This document shows, piece after piece, positions 25,773 through 35,251 of a stretch of 64,000 nucleotides of DNA. The stretch comes from an uncultured Lutibacter sp. GTDB lineage: Bacteria > Bacteroidota > Bacteroidia > Flavobacteriales > Flavobacteriaceae. Numbering within the stretch: position 1 is the stretch's first letter; every line of letters begins with the position of its first letter. The position numbers and the translations under genes are program-made. The DNA lies in contig NZ_CANLZZ010000005.1 of assembly GCF_947495725.1 (NCBI RefSeq), positions 363,043 to 427,042 of the forward strand, given 5' to 3'. The notes under the pieces were generated by a model that saw only the letters and a list, made by a program, of their open reading frames with translations, did no database searches and was not told where the DNA came from.

Positions 25773-26807
25773 ATGAAAATAAATATTTTAATTCTTAGCT
25801 TTTTTTTATTCTTAACAGGTTATTGCCAAAATATTAGTGAGTTATACGAAAATTCAAAAGAAGCTGTAGTGCTTATTAAAACATCTGAACCTGAGATGGT
25901 AAGAGAAGGATATCAAAAGTTAATGTTGAATGTTAAAGGGCTAGGATCGGGTTTTGTAGTTTCAAAAGAAGGAGAAATAATGACAGCTGCTCATGTGGTT
26001 CAAACTGCCCAAAATATTATTGTAAAATTCTCTGATGGAGAAGAAGTTTTTGCAAAAGTAGTATGCTCTTATCCACCAGCAGATGTTGCTTTAATTAAAT
26101 TGTTATCAGTAAAAAAAACACCTTTAAAAGTGGTAAAATTAAGCAATTCAGATAACGTTAAAGTAGGGGATCAAATTTATGTTATTGGAGCTCCTTTTGG
26201 TTTGGGTAATTCTCTATCGGTTGGCTATGTCGGTAAAAAATATTCAAATGAGATAGAGGATGGTTTTGTTACTTCAGAAATTATTCAAACCGACGCTGTT
26301 TTAAATGAAGGAAGTTCAGGCGCACCAATGTTTAATTTAAATGGTGAAGTAGTTGGAATTTCTAGTTTTATACTGAGTAATTCGAGTGGTTTTCAAGGGT
26401 TAGGATTTGCTACGACATCGAATGTGGCAAAAAATATATTATTAGATGAGCAATCGGTTTGGACGGGAGTTGAAGCGCATTTAATTACAGGTTCGTTGGC
26501 AGGAATTTTAAATATTCCTCAAGAAGGTGGCGTTTTAGTGGAAAAGGTAGCTAATTTTTCATTAGGTGATATAATGAGTTTAATAGGTGGCTCTTCTAAA
26601 ATTTATTTTGAAGGAGGTGAGTATATAGTTGGTGGAGATATTATACTTTCCATAGAAAATATTTCATTAATAAATGAAGAAAATTTACATAAAGCTTGGT
26701 GGATAATTCAAAATTTAAAGTTAGGACAGGTTTTACATTTTAAAATTTTAAGAAAGGGATCTGTTTTAGAAATTTCAAGAACAATTCCTAATTCATCTAT
26801 CAAATAA
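25773..26807 (+). CDS. Trypsin-like serine protease of the HtrA/S1C type, secreted
   Basis: 344 residues from the ATG at 25773. An in-frame GTG ten codons upstream would fall at the predicted transcription start, and the signal peptide begins at this ATG. The S1C protease domain shows catalytic His74 (TAAHVVQ), Asp in PPADVALIKL and Ser182 in EGSSGAPMF, where most HtrA proteins have GNSGG. A single PDZ-like region occupies about 235-340. It is probably a periplasmic protease or chaperone for damaged envelope proteins. It is first in an operon with a GH130 phosphorylase and a glycosyltransferase and is preceded by a Crp/Fnr-type promoter. Confidence 0.87.
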   Translation: MKINILILSFFLFLTGYCQNISELYENSKEAVVLIKTSEPEMVREGYQKLMLNVKGLGSGFVVSKEGEIMTAAHVVQTAQNIIVKFSDGEEVFAKVVCSYPPADVALIKLLSVKKTPLKVVKLSNSDNVKVGDQIYVIGAPFGLGNSLSVGYVGKKYSNEIEDGFVTSEIIQTDAVLNEGSSGAPMFNLNGEVVGISSFILSNSSGFQGLGFATTSNVAKNILLDEQSVWTGVEAHLITGSLAGILNIPQEGGVLVEKVANFSLGDIMSLIGGSSKIYFEGGEYIVGGDIILSIENISLINEENLHKAWWIIQNLKLGQVLHFKILRKGSVLEISRTIPNSSIK

Positions 26808-26846
26808 TTAAGTAGTTCTATAATTTGAAGATTATATATTATTAAA

Positions 26847-27881
26847 ATGATTAAAGTAAAGAAACACGGTGTTATTTTAGAACAAACGGCCACAAGTTTT
26901 GAAAATGAAGGTGTTTTTAATCCTGCAGTTTATCAAGATAAAAATACCGTGCATTTATTTTATCGCGCGGTTAGAAAAGGTAACTTTTCATGTATAGGTT
27001 ACTGTAAACTAGAAGGACCTTTAAAAGTAATTGAAAGGCTAAAACAGCCTTTGCTTATTCCTGAAACTAGTGAAGAATTTAAAGGTATTGAAGATCCAAG
27101 AATTACAAAAATTGACGACACCTACTATTTAACCTATTCGGCATATGATGGTATAAATGTTTTTGGAGCTTATGCGACTTCTACAGATTTGAAAAAATTT
27201 GAAAAGAAAGGCATTATTACTCCCAAATTTACTTTTGAAGAATATGCCGCTTTGATAACGCAGAATTATGATCGCATAAAAAAATCACATTATTTATTTT
27301 ATGAACTTTTTTCTCGTTACAAAATTTCAGAATTAATGAAAGGCAAAATTTATGTTTGGGATAAAAATTTGGTGTTTTTTCCAAAGAAAATTGATGGAAA
27401 ACTTGCGGTTTTGCATCGATTGCACCCATCAATTCAACTACTATGTTTTACAAATCCAAATGAACTAACACACAGTTTTTGGAAAGATTATATTTCTAAT
27501 TTAGGAAACCATATTGTGTTACTGCCAAAATTGAAACATGAGAGTAGCCATATTGGTGCCGGATGCCCACCAATTGAAACAGAAAAAGGATGGTTAATTA
27601 TTTATCATGCAGCCCAAACTACAACTAGTGGTTTAGTTTACCACGCTTGTGCTGCATTATTAGATATAAAAAATCCATTAAAAGTAATAGGAAGATTAAA
27701 ACAACCCTTATTTTCTCCTACAGAAGATTATGAACAAAAAGGAAACGTAAACAATGTTGTTTTTCCTACAGGTACAGCACTTTTTAATGATGAACTATAT
27801 ATTTATTATGGCGCTGCAGATAGTTGTGTAGCAGTAGCTTCTGTAGATTTAAATAAGTTATTATTTAAACTTTTAAATTAA
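26847..27881 (+). CDS. GH130 family glycoside phosphorylase, cytosolic
   Basis: A 344-residue five-bladed beta-propeller protein of GH130, a family of inverting beta-mannoside phosphorylases (and some hydrolases). The signature FKGIEDPRI supplies the proposed proton donor Asp83, and Arg85 probably binds phosphate. HIGAGCPPIE, GWLIIYHAA and the late VVFPTGTAL segment are further blade motifs. No signal peptide, so substrates are intracellular. Phosphorolysis would yield a sugar-1-phosphate and save ATP. It lies 5 bp before a GT4-fusion gene and a second GH130 is at 35422, which points to a coupled synthesis/breakdown cycle of a mannose-type oligosaccharide (inference). Confidence 0.9.
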   Translation: MIKVKKHGVILEQTATSFENEGVFNPAVYQDKNTVHLFYRAVRKGNFSCIGYCKLEGPLKVIERLKQPLLIPETSEEFKGIEDPRITKIDDTYYLTYSAYDGINVFGAYATSTDLKKFEKKGIITPKFTFEEYAALITQNYDRIKKSHYLFYELFSRYKISELMKGKIYVWDKNLVFFPKKIDGKLAVLHRLHPSIQLLCFTNPNELTHSFWKDYISNLGNHIVLLPKLKHESSHIGAGCPPIETEKGWLIIYHAAQTTTSGLVYHACAALLDIKNPLKVIGRLKQPLFSPTEDYEQKGNVNNVVFPTGTALFNDELYIYYGAADSCVAVASVDLNKLLFKLLN

Positions 27882-27886
27882 AACTG

Positions 27887-30160
27887 ATGAAAGAAGAATC
27901 ACACAAAACAAAAATAGCATTTGTTACAACATTTCCACCAACCCAATGTGGTATTGCTACATTTACAAAAGACCTAATTTCAGCTATAAACAATTCATTC
28001 AATAAAACATTAAATTGTGTTATTTGTGAAATAGGAGCAGAGGCTAAAAAATCAAGTTTAGTGGAATTTACATTAAACCCAAACATTAAAGAAGAATACA
28101 AATTAACTGCCGAAGAAATTAATAATAATAGTGCTATAAAAATTGTACATATTCAACATGAATTTGGGCTGTTTGGTGGTTCTTACGGTAATTATTTAAT
28201 TACGTTTTTAGAAGCAATAAACAAACCGGTAACGTTTACTTTTCATAGCGTAATTCCTAAACCAAACAATGAGTTAAAATTATTGGTAAACACATTAATA
28301 TCTAAGTCAAATTTGGTGTTTATTATGACCAAACAATCTCAAAAAATATTAGTAAAAGATTATGGAATTTCAGAGAACCTAATAATATATATACCCCACG
28401 GTACACATATTGTAGATTACCAGAAAAGCAGCGAAATTAAAAAACAATTCAATTTGGAAAATAGGACAATACTTTCAACTTTTGGTCTTTTAAGCCAAGG
28501 AAAAAGTATTGAAACAGCATTAAAGGCATTGCCCAATATTGTAGCAAATACGCCCAATGTTTTGTATTTAATAATTGGAAAAACACATCCAAATTCAATT
28601 AAAAATAATATTGATACCTATCGTAATTATTTGGAAGGATTGGTAGAAAAGTTACATCTTAAAAATCATGTGCTTTTTATAGATAAATATCTTGAAATCA
28701 ATGAGCTACTATCTTATTTAAAAGCAACAGATATCTATTTATTTACATCAAAAGATCCAAATCAGGCTGTTAGCGGAACGTTTTCCTATGCTATGAGTTG
28801 TGCTTGCCCAATTGTGGCAACAGCAATACCACATACAAAAGAAGTACTTACGAAAGATGCAGGTTTATTGGTAGACATTGAAAATCATGAACAATTTGCA
28901 GAAGCCACTAAAAAGATACTTTCAAATAAGGATTTAAGGCAATCTATGGCAATTTCAGCATTTCAAAAAACAAGAGAATCTTCTTGGGAGAATGTTGCAA
29001 TAAAGCATGTAAACGCCTACAATAAACTTCTTGATGAAAAACGAGCAATTAAATACAATTACCCTCCAATAAAATTGGATCATCTAAAAAAAATGACTAC
29101 CGAGTTGGGAATTATTCAATTTTGTAAAATTTCTCAACCTGATAGTTCATCTGGATATACCTTAGACGATAACGCTCGCGCTTTAATAGCGCTAGGTTTA
29201 CATTATAAATTATTTCATATTAAGGAAGATCTACATCTTATAAATACATATTTAAATTTTATAATACGTTGTCAAAAACCATCAGGCACATTCGTAAATT
29301 ATATAGATGAAAACAATTTCGAACATATTAAAAATAGCTATATAAATTTAGAAGATTCTAATGCTAGAGCTGTTTGGGCTCTTGGAATGATAATATCATT
29401 AAAGGATTATCTACCCGAATATATAATAGAAAAAGCTACTAATTGCTTTATTGATGGTTTACCTTGGGTAAAGAATATTTTATCACCGAGAGCCATTGGT
29501 TTTGCAATTAAAGGATTGTATTTGTATTATTCAGCAACTAAACAACCAGAAGTTGTTTACGTTATTGAAAAATTGGCAAACAATTTAATTTCAAATTATG
29601 ATATAATAGAAACCAAGAATTGGAAATGGTTTGAAAATTACTTAACATATGCCAACAGTGTTTTACCTGAAGCTATGCTATATGCCTATTTAGTTACCAA
29701 AAAATTAAAGTATAAAAGGGTTGCCATTGATTCCTTTGATTTTTTATTATCTAAACTATTTGTTAATAATCAGTTCAAAGTAATTTCTAACAAGGGATGG
29801 TATTATAAAGGAATAGAACCCAAGATATACGGTGAACAACCTATAGATGTTTCTTATACAATACAAACTTTAGATTTATTTTATAAAACAACTAAAGATG
29901 TTACCTATAAAAAATTACAAAAAAAAGCTTTTAATTGGTTTTTAGGAATGAATCATTTAAATCAAACCATGTATAATCCAATTACCGGTGGTTGTTATGA
30001 CGGCTTAGAGAAAACACATGTAAATTTAAATCAAGGAGCAGAATCAACTATTTGCTATCTTATTGCACGGCTTATAATGGAGAATGAAGCTATTTCAATA
30101 CCTAAATATACTCGAAATAGAAGATTGAGACAACAATTTAAAATTGAAAATAATATATAA
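27887..30160 (+). CDS. GT4 glycosyltransferase fused to a helical (alpha/alpha-barrel-like) domain
   Basis: A 757-residue cytosolic protein. Residues ~8-375 are a GT-B fold of family GT4: start KIAFVTTFPPTQCGIATFTK, then HIQHEFGLFGGSYGN, a sugar-nucleotide region GTFSYAMSCACPIVATAIP (about 304-322) and a KEVLTKDAGLLVD segment with the expected Glu. The remaining ~370 residues are all-helical with repeated aromatic-rich hairpins (DNARALIALGLHY, DSNARAVWALGM) resembling alpha/alpha-barrel glycosidase or isomerase folds. GDP-mannose is a likely donor given the GH130 partner, but this is inference. The start overlaps the GH130 operon reading, 5 bp after its stop. Confidence 0.85.
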   Translation: MKEESHKTKIAFVTTFPPTQCGIATFTKDLISAINNSFNKTLNCVICEIGAEAKKSSLVEFTLNPNIKEEYKLTAEEINNNSAIKIVHIQHEFGLFGGSYGNYLITFLEAINKPVTFTFHSVIPKPNNELKLLVNTLISKSNLVFIMTKQSQKILVKDYGISENLIIYIPHGTHIVDYQKSSEIKKQFNLENRTILSTFGLLSQGKSIETALKALPNIVANTPNVLYLIIGKTHPNSIKNNIDTYRNYLEGLVEKLHLKNHVLFIDKYLEINELLSYLKATDIYLFTSKDPNQAVSGTFSYAMSCACPIVATAIPHTKEVLTKDAGLLVDIENHEQFAEATKKILSNKDLRQSMAISAFQKTRESSWENVAIKHVNAYNKLLDEKRAIKYNYPPIKLDHLKKMTTELGIIQFCKISQPDSSSGYTLDDNARALIALGLHYKLFHIKEDLHLINTYLNFIIRCQKPSGTFVNYIDENNFEHIKNSYINLEDSNARAVWALGMIISLKDYLPEYIIEKATNCFIDGLPWVKNILSPRAIGFAIKGLYLYYSATKQPEVVYVIEKLANNLISNYDIIETKNWKWFENYLTYANSVLPEAMLYAYLVTKKLKYKRVAIDSFDFLLSKLFVNNQFKVISNKGWYYKGIEPKIYGEQPIDVSYTIQTLDLFYKTTKDVTYKKLQKKAFNWFLGMNHLNQTMYNPITGGCYDGLEKTHVNLNQGAESTICYLIARLIMENEAISIPKYTRNRRLRQQFKIENNI

Positions 30161-30178
30161 GAGGTTGTATGTTTAAAA

Positions 30179-32845
30179 TTAAATAGTCCAGCCAATACGT
30201 TTTATAATTTGGGCCAATAATAAAGAACCTAATCCAAATATAATAATGGTTGTTAATTTACTAATGGTTAAAGGTGATATTGAAAGTGCAGTTGCCACTA
30301 AAGGTGTAAAGTAAGCAATGGAAGTTAAAAAAATACAAATTAAAATTGCTAACCAAATCCATTTATTTGAAGTAACTTCATTGTTGAAAAATGATTCTTC
30401 ACGTTTAGGTAAATTAAAAACATTTAATAATTGGGCAAAAATTAAGGTAAAAAAAGCCATGTTATTTATTTCATTGGGCGATAATTTTAACATATAATTG
30501 GAATATAACGTTATGCCTAAAACGCCTGTAGTAACGCACAATCCATAAATAATAGTTGCATTCCATAATTTTTTAGTCATAATTGGTTCATTTGGTAATC
30601 TAGGAGGTTTTTTCATAAGATTTTTTTCACCTTTTCCAAGTCCCAAAGCTAATGCAGGAAATATATCTGTAACTAGGTTTAAAAATAATATTTGTAAAGG
30701 TAATAAGGGTGAAGGTAAATTCAATAATGCAGCAATACCTACTGAAATAATTTCGGCCAAATTACTAGATAATAAATATACCACAAACTGACGGATATTT
30801 TCGAAAATGGCTCTGCCTTGGCGAATTGAGAGTTCAATAGAGGTAAATTTATCATCCTTTAAAATAACATCTGCCGTTGCTCTTGCCGCTTCTGTACCTC
30901 TAATTCCCATGGCAATTCCTATATCTGCTTTTTTTAAGGCAGGTACATCATTAACTCCGTCTCCAATCATTCCAACTATAGAATTATTTTCTTGAAAAAG
31001 GGATATAATTTCTAATTTTTGTTCTGGAACCACTCTGGCAAAAACAACAGTATTTAAAAGTGTTGTTTTTTGTTCTTTCGGAAGCTTTTTAATAGTAGTA
31101 AAATCTCTTCCTAAGGTTACATCTCCTTTTTTTATTTGTGTAGGCAGTAAACCTATTTCTTGTGCAATTTTTGTAGCAGTTCCAGGGTGATCTCCTGTCA
31201 TCATAACCACACGAATTCCTGCATTTTTATAAGTAGCAATGGTTTCCTTAACATCTTTTCTTGCCGGATCTATAAAACCAATAATTCCTATAAAGGTGAG
31301 ATCTTTTAAAAAGTTTTTTTGTGTTGGGATTTTATTTAAATCTTTAAAAGCAAAGGCTAAAACCCTTAAACCTTTCGAAGCTAAATTATCTACCTTTTTA
31401 ATCCATTCCTCTTTATTATCAAAAGCAATTGTTTTTCCCTTTCTAATAAGGGTATTGGAGCAAGCAGCAATGCTTTCAAACGCACCTTTGGCATATATTT
31501 TAAATGTGGAATTGTATTGGTTTACAGTTGCCATCATTTTACTTTTTGTATCAAAAGCAATTTCCATTTTTTCGGGATATTTTTTTTTAATAAGATGAGG
31601 TTTGTATCCTACAAATTCAGCAAAGTCAATTAAAGCGATATCTATAGCATCTCCATATTTATAATTATTTGAAAGTAGTGTGTCATTACATAATATACTT
31701 GCGGCCATCAATTCTTCAAATGCCTTTATTTTTAATACTTCATTACAAATATGTTCCTTTTTATTGTAAATATTTTCAAAAGAAATGTTTTCAAAAGTAA
31801 GTGAATGTACCTTCATTTTGTCTTCTGTAAGTGTCCCTGTTTTGTCTGTACAAATAATATTGATAGCTCCCAATGTTTGTACAGCTTCTAGTTTTTTTAT
31901 AATTACTTGTTTTTTGGATAATCTTAGCATTCCTTGTGCCAATGCAATTGTAGCTACAATTGGCAGACCTTCCGGAATTGAGGCAACGGCCAATGCAATG
32001 CCAGTTTGTACTATTAATATAAAATCATTTCCTCTAAAATATCCAGTTATTATTATTAGAGTAGTTAAAATAAGGGTTAATAAAATAAGATGTTTGCTTA
32101 AATTAGTTAGTTTTTTTTCTAAGGGAGTTTGTGTTTTTTTTGCAGCAATTCCCAATTGTTGAATTTTACCAATTTCTGTATCTTTTCCAATAGTTATTAC
32201 AATGGCTTTAGCCATTCCTTTAGTTACCAAAGTACCTCTAAAAACCATATTGTTTAGTTCAGAAAGTGGAGTGTTTTTTGGTAGTACTGCTATTTCTTTT
32301 TCTATAGGGAAACTCTCACCTGTTAAAATAGCTTCCTTTACAGTTAAATTTTCTGAATAAATTAAACGCGCATCTGCCGTAACCACATCTCCAGCTTCAA
32401 TAATAATAAGATCCCCAGGAACTAATTGAGAAGATTTCAATTGAAGTAAAATACCATCTCGTAAAACCTTTGTAATTGATTGCCCCATTTTTTGTAGTGT
32501 TTTTAAAGAGCGCAAAGCCTGTAATTCCATAAAAAAACCAATAGCAACAGTAATTATAATCACAATAAGAATTGCAATTCCTTCTAACCAATCTTTAAAA
32601 ATGATTGCCAAGAATGCTGCAATTAGTAAAATGTATATGATTGGATTAAAAAACTGTTCATAAAGAATTACAAGAGGACTTTTAGATTTTACATTAGGTA
32701 AATTGTTTGGACCAAATAGTTTAGATCTAGTTTTTACTTGCTTTGCAGTTAACCCTAAAATTGAATCGCTTTTTAATTGTTGAATCACTTCAATAGGCGA
32801 TAGGGTATGTGGATTTTGAATTGTTTTTTGCAAAGAAATTGGCAT
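30179..32845 (-). CDS. Cation-transporting P-type ATPase (P2, Ca2+/cation type)
   Basis: An 888-residue P-type ATPase with the full plan: N-terminal cation_ATPase_N domain, two membrane helices (60-105), actuator domain with LTGES, the M4 motif ASIPEGLP (289-295) with Glu292, and phosphorylation site Asp334 in CTDKTGTLT. The nucleotide domain with KGAFE, MVGDGVNDVPAL hinge and six C-terminal helices follow. The PEGLP motif fits P2-type Ca2+ or monovalent-cation pumps. It converges with the GT gene (18-bp gap) and has its own Crp/Fnr-type promoter on the minus strand. Confidence 0.92.
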   Translation of the reverse strand: MPISLQKTIQNPHTLSPIEVIQQLKSDSILGLTAKQVKTRSKLFGPNNLPNVKSKSPLVILYEQFFNPIIYILLIAAFLAIIFKDWLEGIAILIVIIITVAIGFFMELQALRSLKTLQKMGQSITKVLRDGILLQLKSSQLVPGDLIIIEAGDVVTADARLIYSENLTVKEAILTGESFPIEKEIAVLPKNTPLSELNNMVFRGTLVTKGMAKAIVITIGKDTEIGKIQQLGIAAKKTQTPLEKKLTNLSKHLILLTLILTTLIIITGYFRGNDFILIVQTGIALAVASIPEGLPIVATIALAQGMLRLSKKQVIIKKLEAVQTLGAINIICTDKTGTLTEDKMKVHSLTFENISFENIYNKKEHICNEVLKIKAFEELMAASILCNDTLLSNNYKYGDAIDIALIDFAEFVGYKPHLIKKKYPEKMEIAFDTKSKMMATVNQYNSTFKIYAKGAFESIAACSNTLIRKGKTIAFDNKEEWIKKVDNLASKGLRVLAFAFKDLNKIPTQKNFLKDLTFIGIIGFIDPARKDVKETIATYKNAGIRVVMMTGDHPGTATKIAQEIGLLPTQIKKGDVTLGRDFTTIKKLPKEQKTTLLNTVVFARVVPEQKLEIISLFQENNSIVGMIGDGVNDVPALKKADIGIAMGIRGTEAARATADVILKDDKFTSIELSIRQGRAIFENIRQFVVYLLSSNLAEIISVGIAALLNLPSPLLPLQILFLNLVTDIFPALALGLGKGEKNLMKKPPRLPNEPIMTKKLWNATIIYGLCVTTGVLGITLYSNYMLKLSPNEINNMAFFTLIFAQLLNVFNLPKREESFFNNEVTSNKWIWLAILICIFLTSIAYFTPLVATALSISPLTISKLTTIIIFGLGSLLLAQIIKRIGWTI

Positions 32846-32879
32846 TTGATTACAGTTAATGAGTGTCAGTTTAATACAA

Positions 32880-32922
32880 TTAAGGTATTGCCAATAGTCG
32901 GTTTATCAAATGATTGTCATCA
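32880..32922 (-). promoter_or_regulatory. Crp/Fnr-type promoter of the P-type ATPase gene
   Basis: Dyad TGATTGTCATCA (32911-32922) with the minus-strand octamer TACCTTAA (32880-32887) 33 bp away centre to centre. The octamer matches TAnnTTTG in four of six fixed positions. Confidence 0.5.
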
Positions 32923-33081
32923 GTTTAACGTGTTAAATGTTTTTTAATGTAATAAATTAATTTTATAGAAAATAGTAACGTTATTGTTAAAATAGTAGCT
33001 GTTTTAAAGGAGTGATAAGACAGTGCCTTTAATTCAAAATTTATATGTAAATGATTTTTTTGAACAAAAGAAAAATAGACT

Positions 33082-33124
33082 TGATGCGTATCATTTTGTC
33101 TTTTTTTTATAGTAGTTAGTTTTA
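33082..33124 (+). promoter_or_regulatory. Crp/Fnr-type promoter of the BON protein gene
   Basis: Perfect dyad TGATGCGTATCA (33082-33093) followed by TAGTTTTA (33117-33124), exactly 33 bp centre to centre. The predicted start is near 33131, leaving a short leader before the gene. Confidence 0.62.
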
Positions 33125-33166
33125 TACTGATAGAAAATTATAATGTTTAATTTAAATTTATTTATT

Positions 33167-33820
33167 ATGAGAAGCGATAGTGCAATTAAAGAAGATGTTC
33201 TTGATGAATTAATATGGCAACCAGATGTTGATGAGACTCAAATTGGGGTTATTGTTGAAGATGGAGTGGTAACACTCACTGGAATTGTTGATAGCTATTC
33301 TAAAAAATTAGCAGCCGAAAAAGCTGTAAAAAATGTTAAAGGCGTAAAGGCCGTAGCTGATGATATTGAGGTTAAATATGGAGCAGCCTACAAAAAAACG
33401 GATAAAGAAATTGCAAAAGCAGCAGTTAATGCTTTAAATTGGAATACATCTGTACCAGAAGACAAAGTTACTATTGAAGTACGTGATGGTTGGGTTTATT
33501 TATCTGGAGAACTTAAATGGTTTTACCAAAAAGAAGCAGTTTCAAAATCAATAGAGTCCTTGTTAGGAGTAAAAAAAGTAGTAAATAATATTACTTTGCA
33601 ACAAGCTGTTAAACCTCACGAAATTAAAGCTAAAATAACAAAAGCATTTGAACGTTTGGCAGATATAGATGCCAAGAATATTAATGTTGATGTTGTGGGA
33701 CATACAGTGAAATTAAAAGGGAAAGTTCACTCATATGTTGAAAAAGAGGAGGCTAAAAAAACGGCCTACGCGGCACCAGGTGTTTATGAGGTTGAAAATG
33801 ACATTGAAGTTGTGTTATAA
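33167..33820 (+). CDS. Triple BON-domain protein
   Basis: 217 residues from the ATG at 33167, giving MRSDSAIKEDVLDELIWQP, the usual start of such proteins. An in-frame ATG at 33143 would add eight hydrophobic residues. Three BON domains of ~65-70 residues follow each other (about 5-70, 76-143 and 147-215), each with the late glycine motif (GVVTLTGIV, GWVYLSGEL, HTVKLKGKV). BON domains bind phospholipid or envelope surfaces in osmotic-stress proteins such as OsmY, but this protein lacks a signal peptide. Similar proteins occur in stress regulons beside Hsp20 and Usp genes. It has its own Crp/Fnr-type promoter. Confidence 0.87.
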   Translation: MRSDSAIKEDVLDELIWQPDVDETQIGVIVEDGVVTLTGIVDSYSKKLAAEKAVKNVKGVKAVADDIEVKYGAAYKKTDKEIAKAAVNALNWNTSVPEDKVTIEVRDGWVYLSGELKWFYQKEAVSKSIESLLGVKKVVNNITLQQAVKPHEIKAKITKAFERLADIDAKNINVDVVGHTVKLKGKVHSYVEKEEAKKTAYAAPGVYEVENDIEVVL

Positions 33821-33842
33821 GTTTAACAGAGTACAAAAAAAC

Positions 33843-33875
33843 GAGACTGTTTAATTTATTTTACAGTCTCTTTTT
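33843..33875 (+). terminator. Terminator of the BON gene
   Basis: Stem GAGACTGT (33843-33850) and ACAGTCTC (33863-33870) followed by TTTTT. It sits 22 bp after the stop codon. Confidence 0.8.
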
Positions 33876-33920
33876 ATTGCAACAAATTGAAATTGTTAAT
33901 TGAATTTAACTATTGTAAAA

Positions 33921-33949
33921 AAATATCGAGGTCTAAAACCCCGATATTT
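33921..33949 (-). terminator. Terminator of the Hsp20 gene (bidirectional shape)
   Basis: AAATATCG (33921-33928) pairs with CGATATTT (33942-33949) with GG/CC inside. On the minus strand a run of T follows the stem, suiting termination of the Hsp20 transcript. Confidence 0.75.
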
Positions 33950-33989
33950 TAATCCATCTTTATTAAACATTAATTTCCCTTTTTAAAAT

Positions 33990-34430
33990 TTACGAAATCT
34001 CAATAACTTTTGGTTTTTGTTTTTTAGCTTCTTCTTTTTTAGCAAGACTAAATTTTAAAATTCCATTGTCATATTTAGCTTTTATTTTTTCATCGGCAAT
34101 ACTATCTGGTAATTGTAAAGATCTTTCAAAAGAAGAGGCGCTAAACTCTTTACGAGTATAATTTTCATCCTTTTCTTCTTTAGTTTCTTCTTTCTTAGCT
34201 GAAATGTTTAAACAACCATCATCAATAGTAACTTCAAAATCTTTTTTGTTGTATCCAGGAGCAGCCAATTCAATTTCGAAATGATCTTTTGTTTCTTTGA
34301 TATTCAAAGCTGGCTCATTCATTTTTTTTAACCAAAATCTATCATTTAATAGATTATTTACGTTAAAATCTAAAAAATCTGGTGTAAATAAATTTTCTAG
34401 CGGACTTTTTCTAAATTTTACAAGTGACAT
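33990..34430 (-). CDS. Hsp20/alpha-crystallin small heat-shock protein
   Basis: A 146-residue small heat-shock protein. The alpha-crystallin domain spans about 38-130, with the beta7-strand segment FERSLQLPDSI and the family motif KAKYDNGILKFSL (A-x-x-x-N-G-x-L). A Lys-rich tail ends near KPKVIEIS, which supplies an I-x-I-like anchor. It is an ATP-independent cytosolic holdase that prevents aggregation. Its promoter at 34465-34507 is the best -7/dyad combination of the window, so strong induction by a Crp/Fnr-type regulator is likely. Confidence 0.95.
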   Translation of the reverse strand: MSLVKFRKSPLENLFTPDFLDFNVNNLLNDRFWLKKMNEPALNIKETKDHFEIELAAPGYNKKDFEVTIDDGCLNISAKKEETKEEKDENYTRKEFSASSFERSLQLPDSIADEKIKAKYDNGILKFSLAKKEEAKKQKPKVIEIS

Positions 34431-34464
34431 AATTTTATATTTTAAATTAAACTTTTTAATTACT

Positions 34465-34507
34465 CAAATGTATCTGTAGTAGTGGTATTTTGAAATGATT
34501 TCGCTCA
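34465..34507 (-). promoter_or_regulatory. Crp/Fnr-type promoter of the Hsp20 gene
   Basis: Minus-strand TACATTTG (34465-34472) is a perfect TAnnTTTG element. The dyad TGATTTCGCTCA (34496-34507) is centred exactly 33 bp upstream. Confidence 0.68.
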
Positions 34508-34550
34508 ATTTTAGTTAATTTATAAATGATTCTTTACTTATTATTTTTAA

Positions 34551-35130
34551 AATAAAAAAGCAGGAATTTTAAGTTTCCTGCTTTTAAAGGGTTTAATATG
34601 TTTATAGGTAATTGCGTAATCTCTTATGTTATTCTTAACTTAATAAAACTGAAATTTTTTACCATAAAATATCTGAACCCTTCATTTTAATCTCTATAAT
34701 TTTTCAGCAATAAAGATTTTTTTTAATAGAAACAGGAAGCCTAAACTTCCTGTTTCCTGAAGCATTTATAACTTTTAATACTTTCAAACAATTTCAATAT
34801 CAACTTATTTCTAAAACAATATTAAAACCCTTTTGCCATATTAAACACTTATAATTCCTTCATTTCAATCTTCAATATTTTTTCAATAATGAAGATTTAT
34901 TTTTTTAGAAACAGGAAGTCTAAACTTCCTGTTTCCTTCTGAAAAGACTTTGGTAACTTGGTGATATTGAAATAATCTTTCAAAAAATTTTTATTTCTAA
35001 AAATTAGAATAATAAACTACAACTTCCATCAAAAAGTAGCTAAACCTCTTCACTATAATTTACTTGTCTTTTAAACAATGTAAATTTATATTTTTAATAG
35101 CTGTTTCAAATTCAAAGAACTTTTAATTAA
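34551..35130 (-). ncRNA. Candidate structured small RNA locus with three tandem units
   Basis: No protein-coding frame of note exists here, yet a strong minus-strand promoter (35136-35178) points into it and a terminator hairpin (34560-34581, GCAGGAA/TTCCTGC with a T-run on the minus strand) closes it. Three diverged units with a period of about 172-179 nt each contain a first hairpin, a conserved GTGAAG/ATGAAGG-like segment and a second hairpin. The first hairpins are AATTTAC/GTAAATT in 35057-35086, AATCTTCA/TGAAGATT at 34867-34897, and AATCTCTAT/ATAAAGATT at 34689-34718. The second hairpins at 34908-34935 and 34729-34756 are nearly identical (GAAACAGGAAG and CTTCCTGTTTC on the + strand); the third is the terminator. 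Stem sequences vary while pairing is kept. Confidence 0.55.
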
Positions 35131-35135
35131 TACAT

Positions 35136-35200
35136 CAAATTTAATATTTGAAATAGTATTATTTTATGATGAGCATCATTTTAGCATATGATTGTTATCA
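35136..35200 (-). promoter_or_regulatory. Tandem Crp/Fnr-type promoter facing the small RNA locus
   Basis: Minus-strand TAAATTTG (35136-35143) is a perfect -7 element. TGATGAGCATCA (35167-35178), a perfect dyad, lies 33 bp upstream. A second dyad TGATTGTTATCA (35189-35200) lies 22 bp further, two helical turns away. No gene starts within 700 bp downstream other than the candidate RNA. Confidence 0.62.
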
Positions 35201-35251
35201 GAATTAAGAACTTTTTATGAATTAATCCGTTGACCATTATTATTAAATTTC

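Noticed and set aside
34729..34935. Two nearly identical hairpins as ordinary rho-independent terminators
   Set aside because: Neither strand has a clear T run after the stem, and the surrounding ~175 bp is also repeated, so they are treated as parts of a structured RNA.
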